The position numbers were made by a program, and so were the translations under genes. The notes below the pieces were generated by a model, which worked only from the letters and a program-made list of their open reading frames with translations, ran no database searches and was not told the origin of the DNA. A DNA stretch of 22,415 bases from a virus, in the IMG/VR virus record IMGVR_UViG_3300036719_000583, positions 1 through 22,415 of that record; one strand, written 5' to 3'. Positions 1 through 6,014 of the stretch are shown one piece after another. The first letter of the stretch is position 1, and each line of letters begins with the position of its first letter.

Positions 1-1
1 A

Positions 2-139
2 TTGCTAAAACAGATTATTGAACAACGTGATGTTGAATCTGTTAAGCAACCCGCTAACCCGAGTGATTCGGACGCAGCGGTGAAACTGCTAGAGGCGCTT
101 GAATATCGCGAGCTGCTGAAAGCAATCGCAACCCGTTAG
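2..139 (+). CDS. 3' end of upstream gene, possibly prohead protease (partial)
   Basis: An open frame enters from the left edge and ends at TAG 137-139, giving the last 45 residues of a protein whose start lies outside the window. The visible tail is charged and probably helical (for example LLEALEYRELLKAIATR), with no catalytic motif. In HK97-type phages the gene directly before the major capsid protein is normally the capsid maturation protease. The next gene here carries a long N-terminal scaffold-like region of the kind such a protease removes, so prohead protease is the positional guess. A separate scaffold gene is the main alternative. The stop lies 11 nt before the next start, and the strong AGGAGA ribosome site of that gene overlaps this stop codon. 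Identity is inferred only; that it is coding is fairly secure. Confidence 0.55.
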   Translation: MLKQIIEQRDVESVKQPANPSDSDAAVKLLEALEYRELLKAIATR

Positions 140-150
140 GAGATTTCAAA

Positions 151-1500
151 ATGTTGGAAAAAGTCATTGAAAAACTGGATGCAATCGAAGCATCTAGCGC
201 TGCCAAATTGGCAGAAACCGCTCAGGCCGTCGAAGTAAAAGTTGCTGAGGCTGTCGAGGCTCTTAAAACCGAAACCGAAGCAAAGATTGCCGCATTAGAG
301 GCAAAAGTTGCCGCTCCTTCTATCATCCGTCCTATTCACAAGACCGTCCGTGGCGAAGCAAATCGTCGATTCAAAGACGTTCTCAAGGAGTACATGAAGG
401 CCGGTAACAACATCGAGCGTGAAGTCAAGATCTTTGAATCTGTCGATCAATGCGAAGCGTACATCAAAGAAGCCTCGGCTCTTACGGGTTCGGGTTACGA
501 CGTTGGTGGCCGTACCGCTTACGATCCCGTGTTCGCCGCAAAGCGTCTCGGAAACCCCTTGATGGATCTGTCGCGCATCGTCGCAACTGACGGTTCGGCT
601 TATCAGTTCCGCGTCAAGACCGGCAATGCAGGTGCTCAGTGGGGCTACACCGTTCAGAATAACGGCACACCTACGACTGAAGCCACAAGCATTTGGCAGG
701 TGATCCTTAAGGACTTGAACGCTCAGTTCCCCATCCGTACCGCAGCACTTGATGACATTGACGGCCTCGAGGCTAACGTTGTTGACGATATGCTGATGGA
801 GTTCCAGCAGGCAATGGCAACCTCGATGATCCAGAACAACGATCAGTCGGGCACCGGAACCTCGGTAACGACGGGCGGCGCTGATGGTCTGCGTGGCTTA
901 GATCAGTACGCTGGCGCTAATGCAACCTACACGGGTGGCTCTTGTTCAACGGCTGCTTTCGGTACTTCGGGAACTGCAACGACCAACGGTTTGCACTCGC
1001 TTGCTACCTACGACCAGTTGACGACAAACGCCAACACGGTTGCCGCAAATAATGTGAACTACAAAGATGTGGTTAACTTTATTTACAGCCTGCCACAGCA
1101 GTATTGGACACCGACAGCAGCGTTCATGATCAACCCGATTCTGCTTCAAGGCATTCGCGGGTTAGTCGATCTGCAAGGCCGTCCGATCTATGTTGACGGT
1201 GTTTCGCGCACCGATGGCATTGTTGGTGAATTGCTCGGCTTCAAGGTTGCAGTTAACAAGTATGTCGACAATCCTAGCCAGCCCACCACCGGCGCAGCAG
1301 GGACTACGTCCTACTATCCGATGTACTTTGCGGATTGGCAGCAGTTCCACACCATCGTCATGCGTCTCTCGATGGTTCTCAGGAGATACGACCAGACAGT
1401 TCCGGGATCTATAACATTCTATGGCGAGACTCGTGCAGCCACTTCGGTGCGCGATCCTAATGCCGGTGTGCGTTATCGCTCGACTGGTACGGCTGCTTGA
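151..1500 (+). CDS. HK97-fold major capsid protein with N-terminal scaffold-like region
   Basis: This 449-residue protein is the likely main shell subunit. Residues 1 to about 55 are Ala/Glu/Lys-rich and read as a coiled coil. The region up to about residue 106 matches the size of the HK97 delta (scaffold) domain, which is about 103 residues and is removed by the prohead protease during maturation. The core begins near EASALTGSG at residue 107 and continues with VKTGNA, WGYTV, TSIWQ, NAQFPIR, DDIDGL and NNDQSG. The C-terminal region has PGSITFYGE and SVRDPNAGVR, typical of HK97-fold capsid C-termini. The start is ATG with a strong AGGAGA site at 138-143, 7 nt upstream. The same core motifs recur in the next gene, which is a paralogue. 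The fold is confident; cleavage of the N-terminal region is inferred. Confidence 0.93.
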   Translation: MLEKVIEKLDAIEASSAAKLAETAQAVEVKVAEAVEALKTETEAKIAALEAKVAAPSIIRPIHKTVRGEANRRFKDVLKEYMKAGNNIEREVKIFESVDQCEAYIKEASALTGSGYDVGGRTAYDPVFAAKRLGNPLMDLSRIVATDGSAYQFRVKTGNAGAQWGYTVQNNGTPTTEATSIWQVILKDLNAQFPIRTAALDDIDGLEANVVDDMLMEFQQAMATSMIQNNDQSGTGTSVTTGGADGLRGLDQYAGANATYTGGSCSTAAFGTSGTATTNGLHSLATYDQLTTNANTVAANNVNYKDVVNFIYSLPQQYWTPTAAFMINPILLQGIRGLVDLQGRPIYVDGVSRTDGIVGELLGFKVAVNKYVDNPSQPTTGAAGTTSYYPMYFADWQQFHTIVMRLSMVLRRYDQTVPGSITFYGETRAATSVRDPNAGVRYRSTGTAA

Positions 1501-1504
1501 TAAA

Positions 1505-1529
1505 AGAGGGCGAAAGCCCTCTCCCTTTT
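1505..1529 (+). terminator. Hairpin with GAAA loop and T run between the two capsid genes
   Basis: AGAGGGC (1505-1511) and GCCCTCT (1516-1522) form a perfect 7-bp stem closed by a GAAA (GNRA) tetraloop, followed by CCC and then TTTT (1526-1529). The hairpin begins 4 nt after the stop of the first capsid gene and ends just before the ribosome site of the second. It has the form of a weak intrinsic terminator: the T run is only four long and is separated from the stem by CCC. Partial read-through, giving much less second capsid protein than first, is the likely effect. A role in mRNA 3'-end stability is the alternative. Confidence 0.65.
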
Positions 1530-1535
1530 GGAGAG
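1530..1535 (+). promoter_or_regulatory. Ribosome binding site fixing the start of the second capsid gene
   Basis: GGAGAG lies 3-5 nt before ATG 1539. It supports that ATG over the in-frame TTG at 1497, which overlaps the previous stop (TTGA) but would place the hairpin inside the coding sequence. Confidence 0.7.
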
Positions 1536-1538
1536 ATT

Positions 1539-2567
1539 ATGAAACAGGTTATTTTGGAAGGCTTGAAAAAGGCTCTCCACGAGGGCAAAAGCACTGTCAA
1601 CCTCGCGGAAGCCTCAGCCCTAACCGGCTCAGGCAGCGGGGTTGGTGGTCGCGTTTATAACGAGGATGTGTTTGCATCGCTTCGTTACTGGAACCCATTT
1701 CGGGTTTATGCAAATCAGACAATGACGGCAGACTCGGACATTCAGTTTGTTGTCAAAACAGGTAACGCTGCTAACTCCACAAACCCGTGGGGCTACACGG
1801 TTAACGCCAACTCAGGCTCACCCAATATCGCCACCAGTATTTGGCAGCTTCCGATGCGTGTTATTTCCGCTCAGATGCCAATCAGGGCTGCGGCGATGGA
1901 TGACATTAACGGATTAGACGCTGCGCTTGTCGAAGATCTCGCAATGGAATTTAGCCAGATCGAAGCCGCGTCGATGGCAATCAATAACGATCAGGCAGGC
2001 TCTACAACGACCTCCACAGGCGCTACAAACGGCCTTAGAGGCTTAAAGATGTACGCAGGCACTGCTGGATCATCCGCTGCTTACGGAACGTCAGGAACGG
2101 CCATTACAGCAGGCATACACACCCTTAATACCGTGGGTTATACGCACTCAGGTGGTATTGAGTGGGAAAGCCTTGTAGACGTTGCTAACGCCCTTCCCGG
2201 TCAGTTCTGGAGAATGCCCGGAACCGCGTGGATGATGCACCCGACAGCTATTGCAACGCTGAGGGAATATACTCACTCTGGTAACTCTTACGCACTTGTC
2301 GAGACAGGCGAGAAGGACGAAGGTCCTGCTATAAACATTATGGGCTGGCCGGTGATTGCGAATCCTTATTTGGATGCTCCAGCGATCGGTGCTTCTCCAA
2401 TCTATCTTGCGAACTGGCCTCGGTTTATGTGGATTGTCGATCACTCGGAGATGACGCTTCAGAGGATGGAGCAGACCCAGCCGGGAACGATTACGATATA
2501 TGCTGAGAAGCGGATGGTCTCGACCGTTCGTGATGTAACTGCTGGCGTTCGGCTCATTGGGGCTTAA
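1539..2567 (+). CDS. Second HK97-fold capsid protein, paralogue lacking the scaffold region
   Basis: This 342-residue protein matches the core of the preceding capsid protein along its whole length. It shares EASALTGSG, GVGGR, WNP/GNP, QFxVKTGNA, WGYTV, ATSIWQ, AQMPIR, DDINGLDA, MEFSQ, NNDQAG and GLRGL. At the C-terminus it shares TQPGTITIYAE and STVRDVTAGVR. Only 23 residues precede EASALTGSG, compared with 106 in the first protein, so the coiled-coil scaffold-like region is absent. Codon choice in shared motifs differs heavily, which means the two copies are old or came from different phages. The ATG start is preceded by GGAG at the usual distance. By analogy with the T4 gp23/gp24 pair it may be a vertex or minor shell subunit; an alternative shell protein or a decaying copy is also possible, though no stop or frameshift is seen. 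Confidence 0.88.
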   Translation: MKQVILEGLKKALHEGKSTVNLAEASALTGSGSGVGGRVYNEDVFASLRYWNPFRVYANQTMTADSDIQFVVKTGNAANSTNPWGYTVNANSGSPNIATSIWQLPMRVISAQMPIRAAAMDDINGLDAALVEDLAMEFSQIEAASMAINNDQAGSTTTSTGATNGLRGLKMYAGTAGSSAAYGTSGTAITAGIHTLNTVGYTHSGGIEWESLVDVANALPGQFWRMPGTAWMMHPTAIATLREYTHSGNSYALVETGEKDEGPAINIMGWPVIANPYLDAPAIGASPIYLANWPRFMWIVDHSEMTLQRMEQTQPGTITIYAEKRMVSTVRDVTAGVRLIGA

Positions 2568-2569
2568 TC

Positions 2570-3214
2570 ATGCCTAGCCAACTGCAAGGTAACTTCGGAG
2601 CGGGTTCTCGTAACCCGTTCAACTACTCGAAGGTCATTCAGAGCACCCGTGATCCGGTGACTCAATGGCTGACGTTTGAGGAAATCACCAACCAGTTGAA
2701 TTTATTTCAGGATGAATCGCAGGACGATTACCTAAGTCAGTTAGAACTCGCTACACGGATGGCGATTGAGGACTACTTAGGCACCCCGATCTTTAATGTG
2801 ACTTATCAGGCTTCCTACATGATCTCAGGGCTTATGGCTGCACCTGTAAGTCTTGATCTACCTGAGGTCTCGCAGAATGGCGTGACAATCAATTGGGTGA
2901 AGTATTACACCGACTTAAATCCGCCGACACTCACGACGATTACAAGCTCAAACTACTACTACGACCCCACTGGGAACAAAGTCGTTCTCTTTGAGGTTCC
3001 CAACAACATCAACACCTACATGACTGCGCCGATGCTTTGTCAGTACACCTTACAGGGCTCTGTAATCGGGCAGTATCCTGTCGTAAAGCAAGCGGGGCTT
3101 ATGTTGTTGACGCATTTCTACAATCATCGCTCTGCAATGTCCGCCGAGCCTATAAAGCAGATTCCGTGGGCAGTCGATCAGCTTCTTAGACCCTACAAGC
3201 CGTTGGTGATGTAA
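2570..3214 (+). CDS. Head-tail connector protein, gp6-like
   Basis: This 214-residue protein probably forms the adaptor ring below the portal. The segment LTFEEITNQLNL (from about residue 34), followed by ESQDDYLSQLELATRMAIEDYLG, is the typical helical start of the gp6-like connector family, in which a short helix-turn segment leads into a conserved 'A..AIE.YLG' helix. The middle is beta-rich, and the C-terminus (VKQAGLMLLTHFYNHRSAM) is the helix commonly seen in this family. It is longer than HK97 gp6, close to the roughly 200-residue version found in many phages. Only 2 nt separate it from the second capsid gene, with GGGG 5-8 nt before the stop as a possible ribosome site. Its position after capsid and before head closure supports the call. 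Confidence 0.8.
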   Translation: MPSQLQGNFGAGSRNPFNYSKVIQSTRDPVTQWLTFEEITNQLNLFQDESQDDYLSQLELATRMAIEDYLGTPIFNVTYQASYMISGLMAAPVSLDLPEVSQNGVTINWVKYYTDLNPPTLTTITSSNYYYDPTGNKVVLFEVPNNINTYMTAPMLCQYTLQGSVIGQYPVVKQAGLMLLTHFYNHRSAMSAEPIKQIPWAVDQLLRPYKPLVM

Positions 3215-3555
3215 TGGTCTTACGCGTCGATGAGATAAGTATCAACAATCTGTCGTTTACGGTCACTAATTTGGGTGAACAAACGACGGTAGAGACGCTG
3301 TGGTTCAAGACGCGAGCAAAAACTAAGTCGGTTCACAATCGGATTCGCACGTTAGAAAAGTTCAGGCAGTACGACAACATGATGGACTTCATCGTGAACT
3401 ACACGCCCAACATGAGAACGATCTCGGATAATCAGGAAGATTACTCGATTACATTCCGAGGTAACAGCTGGCGAATCGCAGAGGTCTTTGAGCATGATGA
3501 CAGACAGTGGGTCTCGCTGATGTGTTATCGAAACGAACCTAGCGTGGCAGTCTAA
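3214..3555 (+). CDS. Head closure (head-tail joining) protein
   Basis: This 113-residue, beta-rich protein probably forms the stopper ring between connector and tail. The sequence (TTVETLWFKTRAKTKSV followed by a basic segment, then IVNYTPNMRTI, YSITFRGNSWRI and VFEHDDRQWVSLMCYR) follows the phage head-tail joining family pattern of short beta strands with a conserved 'F.G..W.I..V......R..L.L.C' end. Size is normal for the family (about 100-120 residues). The ATG overlaps the connector stop by one base (TAATG), so translation is probably coupled. Connector, closure, tail terminator is the standard order. Confidence 0.78.
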   Translation: MVLRVDEISINNLSFTVTNLGEQTTVETLWFKTRAKTKSVHNRIRTLEKFRQYDNMMDFIVNYTPNMRTISDNQEDYSITFRGNSWRIAEVFEHDDRQWVSLMCYRNEPSVAV

Positions 3556-3556
3556 G

Positions 3557-3961
3557 ATGGGGCAAAATAGCGCGGTTGTTTATGCTCAAGCGATACAAGC
3601 CCAACTGGTCACGGTTTGTACGCCGACTCCGGTTTATGCAGTGTTTAACCGTAACTTTGCAAGCGAACCGACCTTTGTAACGTGGCAGCTTAGAGATGTT
3701 CATCAGCCGGTTTACACAGGGCCACAGTCGGTTAAGGGTATAGACAGACCGGTTTGTCAGATTACGGTGTTTGCTCAGTTGATGGCAAATTGTTTCAGTA
3801 AGGCGCAGCAGATTGTGGATGCCTTACACGGGTATCAAGGCACTTTTGGTGGTCTCTTTTTTGTGTCGAAGGTCGATGTTGACTGGCTCTTCAACACATA
3901 CGATAACGATAGCAAATTACATCAAATATTTCTTGATTGCACTTTAGACATCCCTGCGTGA
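3557..3961 (+). CDS. Tail terminator-like protein
   Basis: This 134-residue protein probably caps the tail tube and joins it to the head. The pattern fits small tail terminators of the DUF3168/gpU kind: an N-terminal helix (VVYAQAIQAQLV), then 'VYAVFNRNFASEPTFVTWQL', a strand 'RPVCQITVFAQ', a helix 'CFSKAQQIVDALHGYQG', and a final strand 'HQIFLDCTLDI'. Its place directly before the tail tube gene is the expected one. It starts at ATG 1 nt after the previous stop, without a clear ribosome site, so it probably depends on coupling. Confidence 0.68.
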   Translation: MGQNSAVVYAQAIQAQLVTVCTPTPVYAVFNRNFASEPTFVTWQLRDVHQPVYTGPQSVKGIDRPVCQITVFAQLMANCFSKAQQIVDALHGYQGTFGGLFFVSKVDVDWLFNTYDNDSKLHQIFLDCTLDIPA

Positions 3962-3969
3962 GGTGAAAA

Positions 3970-4464
3970 ATGGCTCTTCCTAATAAAGTTTTACCCGGCT
4001 TTAGCGCCTCGCTCTATTGCCAACCGACTGCAACTCCAACCCCTATAACCCCTGACAATCTTGATGACTACGCAACAATTTCTGCGTTAGCCGTCTCTGG
4101 CAACCTTGTTCCCGTAGAAGCGATCCCCGCTTTTGGACAAGACGATGCGGTTGCTAACTTCTCGGTTGCTGGCTCGCGTCAGTCAGACAAGATTCCCGTT
4201 CAGTCTGCACCTACAAGCATGACTTGCGTGGCGGCGTGGAATCCTGCAAATACAGTCATTGGTTTGTTGCGCGATGATGCCTACAACGGCACGATTGATC
4301 GCACCTTCATCATCAAAGCCACTGACGGCACAAACAGCGTTTACTACGCTTTCAACGGCCGCGTAAGTCAGTGGACAACTGATCCAGCTCCGGGCGCTGA
4401 AACGCAAGTTACATTCACCATTCATCCGAGAGGCAATCAATATGGCTGGTCATACACGCCTTAA
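3970..4464 (+). CDS. Major tail (tube) protein
   Basis: This 164-residue protein is the likely tube subunit, the most abundant tail protein. It begins MALPNKVLPGFSASLYC, then ISALAVSGNLVPVEAIPAFG and a basic-acidic turn (VAGSRQSDKIPVQ), and ends with an Ig-like beta segment (YYAFNGRVSQW, then QVTFTIHPRG). This resembles tail tube proteins in which the N-terminal strand describes the sequence-conserved 'P' start and the C-terminal half carries the inter-ring strands. The start has a clear GAGGTG site at 3960-3965. Position just after the tail terminator agrees. The function assignment is from order, size and beta pattern rather than a diagnostic motif. Confidence 0.72.
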   Translation: MALPNKVLPGFSASLYCQPTATPTPITPDNLDDYATISALAVSGNLVPVEAIPAFGQDDAVANFSVAGSRQSDKIPVQSAPTSMTCVAAWNPANTVIGLLRDDAYNGTIDRTFIIKATDGTNSVYYAFNGRVSQWTTDPAPGAETQVTFTIHPRGNQYGWSYTP

Positions 4465-4479
4465 TCCGCCTTATAAGCG

Positions 4480-4731
4480 GTGGCTTCCTCCTTACAGAAA
4501 GCCAAAGTAATGCAGAGAGCAAGCGACGATTTGCTGAGTTATCTCATCACGCAGGCCCAAACCGGTGCTAAGAACTGGTTTGGGTACCCGCAACAGCGCC
4601 TCATCAACATTGCTCTATGTCATCAGATCGCAGCTAATCATGCTGACTGCATGACACCTGATGAAGTTGTTGACTACGTCCTAAAGCTCAACGATCACAT
4701 CTTTAAGCGGATTGTGACCAATGGAGTTTGA
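4480..4731 (+). CDS. Small helical protein of unknown function in tail module
   Basis: This 83-residue protein (GTG start) is not recognised. It is predominantly helical with no membrane segment or signal peptide, and includes LLSYLITQAQTGAKNWFG and PDEVVDYVLKLNDHIFKRI. It lies between the tail tube gene and the HK97 gp10-like gene and overlaps the latter by 11 nt. An in-frame ATG at 4510 would give a 73-residue version; neither start has a good ribosome site. The GTG sits in the 3' arm of a weak 4-bp CCGC/GCGG hairpin (4466-4480). A tail assembly role is possible from position alone. Confidence 0.6.
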   Translation: MASSLQKAKVMQRASDDLLSYLITQAQTGAKNWFGYPQQRLINIALCHQIAANHADCMTPDEVVDYVLKLNDHIFKRIVTNGV

Positions 4732-5191
4732 GGTCAAGGGTCTTAAAGAGTTTGAGAATGTGCTGCTTGAGCTACAGCAAGAGTTTGGCTCGACTGCTGC
4801 AAAAAGATCATTGGTGCCTGCACTTAGGAAAGCCGTTGTACCTGCTAAGGATGTCATAAAAGCAAGTGCTCCTATGGACACCGGTAGGTTAAAGACAACC
4901 GTCAGAGTAGGCGCAAAAGTAGCTTCTGGTAAAGACAAGAAGAGGAAGTATCTTAACGAGAATACGCTAGCTTTTGGCTATGTGGATGTTGGTGTCAAGT
5001 ATTACGATGAGAAGGGCGACTACAGGCCTGCCACAGAAGCCTTAGAGTACGGCACAGCACAGCAGCCTGCTAGACCGTTTATAAAACGAGGTTTCCAATC
5101 AGCTATACCTAATATGCTGGAGATCTTAAGATCGGACTTAGGCACACACTTAAATAACTGGGCAAATAAACACAGGGCAAAACGAAAATGA
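4721..5191 (+). CDS. HK97 gp10-like tail/neck protein
   Basis: This 156-residue protein matches the HK97 gp10 family, a virion component at the head-tail joint. It has an N-terminal 'VKGLKEFENVLLELQQEF' helix and 'LVPALRKAVVPAKDVIKASAP' followed by the family hallmark 'DTGRLK' (residues near 48-53). A beta segment 'AFGYVDVGV' follows, then 'ALEYGT...PARPFIKRGF' at the end. The 'P.DTGRL' and 'E.GT....RPF..p' motifs are what define the family, so this is a firm assignment. In most phages this gene sits before the tail terminator; here it follows the tail tube gene. It overlaps the preceding gene by 11 nt and the following gene by 4 nt (ATGA). Confidence 0.88.
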   Translation: MEFEVKGLKEFENVLLELQQEFGSTAAKRSLVPALRKAVVPAKDVIKASAPMDTGRLKTTVRVGAKVASGKDKKRKYLNENTLAFGYVDVGVKYYDEKGDYRPATEALEYGTAQQPARPFIKRGFQSAIPNMLEILRSDLGTHLNNWANKHRAKRK

Positions 5192-5649
5192 AACTACAAG
5201 AAAGACTAGGCGCATTCCAGCGTCAAAAATACAAGACAATCAACTTTGCAAATCAAGAGCTTCAGGTTTATGTACCAACTCGTAACGAGATGAAAAACCT
5301 GATGGACAAGCTCCGCAAGCCAACGCCAGAACTTATAGAGGCCGAATATCAGGACCTCATCAAGTCGCTGTGGGAGTTCGCTTCGCCTACAGACGATGGC
5401 ATTGAAGTCAAAGATGACGATGTTGTCGTTAACGGCTCTAGCATGAAGAATGCAGCGCGTTACAAATCAATTATGAAGATGCGCGAGATCGCAATGATCT
5501 CACTGGTTGGATTCAAAGAAGGCGACGATTTGTTTGCGCTTTCTTACGAGGACATCTCCGATACATTGTCCGAGGTCGAGATCAAAGAACTCGTGAAATC
5601 TATTGAGTCTGTGGTTAACCCGGACTACGAGGAAACGAAAAAAAACTAA
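5188..5649 (+). CDS. Tail assembly chaperone, gpG-like (frameshift donor)
   Basis: This 153-residue cytoplasmic protein is the short product of a gpG/gpGT-type pair that coats the tape measure protein during tail assembly and is absent from the mature virion. It is acidic and helical with a basic N-terminus, and has TNEMKNL-like and SYEDISDTLSEVEIKELVKSI helices. It ends EETKKN-stop with the last codons AAA AAA AAC TAA. That run of eight A residues (5638-5645) contains a slippery heptamer, and the -1 frame stays open to 6014. Position immediately before the tape measure gene, with a frameshift, is diagnostic of this role even though primary sequence is poorly conserved in the family. The start ATG overlaps the previous stop (ATGA). 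Confidence 0.82.
   Translation: MKLQERLGAFQRQKYKTINFANQELQVYVPTRNEMKNLMDKLRKPTPELIEAEYQDLIKSLWEFASPTDDGIEVKDDDVVVNGSSMKNAARYKSIMKMREIAMISLVGFKEGDDLFALSYEDISDTLSEVEIKELVKSIESVVNPDYEETKKN
5640..5646 (+). promoter_or_regulatory. Slippery heptamer A AAA AAC for -1 ribosomal frameshift
   Basis: Read in the upstream frame the site is A_AAA_AAC, which fits X_XXY_YYZ. Slippage by -1 lets both tRNAs re-pair on AAA AAA. The in-frame stop TAA (5647-5649) follows immediately, and the -1 frame is open for 122 more residues. Confidence 0.85.
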
Positions 5650-6014
5650 CGGGGTCGCTATATCTGCAAATCAGGGCGGCGGCCATATTCAACGGTCAAA
5701 GTCCTGAAGTCTTTGATAGCCTTGATGTAGCGACCATTCGAGCGTTAGAATTGATGTATCGAGATGGGATGATTGGTGCTAGACACAATCTAATACTTTC
5801 GTCTCATCTGATGTCGGTTGTTTATAACTTTGCGTCATCGTGGGCCAAAGGCAGTAAGACGATGAAACCGCAAGAGTTCTTCCCTCATATGGAGGCGTAT
5901 TTTGTACCTCCAAAAGAAATGACAAGACAAGAGCGCGACTTTGTGGCTTTTACTTCGCTGCCCGGATTTAAGGCGGAGTATCTTGAAATACTAGGAGGGA
6001 AGCGTGGCAGGTAA
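5646..6014 (+). CDS. T extension of the gpGT-like tail assembly chaperone (by -1 frameshift)
   Basis: This frame has no own start or ribosome site near its beginning; it is entered by -1 slippage at 5640-5646. It continues as LTGSLYLQIRAAAIFNGQ. The extension is 122 residues, so the fusion made from start 5188 is 275 residues. The extension includes a helical region (LDVATIRALELMYRDGMIGARHN), an aromatic middle (VVYNFASSWAKG) and a Pro-rich link (FFPHMEAYFVPPKEMTRQERDF). In lambda the T part recruits the tape measure protein while the G part polymerises on it. It ends at TAA 6012-6014, overlapping the tape measure start by 11 nt. An internal ATG at 5751 could make an 87-residue protein, but it lacks a ribosome site. 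Confidence 0.85.
   Translation, partial: LTGSLYLQIRAAAIFNGQSPEVFDSLDVATIRALELMYRDGMIGARHNLILSSHLMSVVYNFASSWAKGSKTMKPQEFFPHMEAYFVPPKEMTRQERDFVAFTSLPGFKAEYLEILGGKRGR
5653..5735 (+). promoter_or_regulatory. Frameshift-stimulating RNA stem-loop
   Basis: The 12 bases 5653-5664 (GGTCGCTATATC) pair with 5724-5735 (GATGTAGCGACC), giving 12 bp with a single G-U. The stem starts 6 nt after the slippery heptamer, the spacing typical of -1 stimulators. The 59-nt loop contains a second hairpin, TCAAAG (5696-5701) with CTTTGA (5711-5716). Spacer, stem length and location all fit a ribosome-pausing element. Confidence 0.75.
5993..5998 (+). promoter_or_regulatory. Ribosome binding site fixing the GTG start of the tape measure gene
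   Basis: AGGAGG lies 5 nt before GTG 6004 and 17 nt before the in-frame ATG 6016. The spacing favours the GTG. The site lies within the end of the T extension. Confidence 0.75.

Noticed and set aside
1497-1541. In-frame TTG at 1497 as the start of the second capsid gene, overlapping the first stop (TTGA)
   Set aside because: ATG 1539 has a GGAG site at the right distance, and the 14 extra residues would be coded by the hairpin, so the later start is preferred.
4466-4480. CCGC/GCGG hairpin after the tail tube gene as a terminator
   Set aside because: Only 4 bp with a 7-nt loop and no T run.
5751-6014. Independent 87-residue gene starting at ATG 5751
   Set aside because: The frame is open back to the slippery site, there is no ribosome site before 5751, and the frameshift signal explains the frame better.
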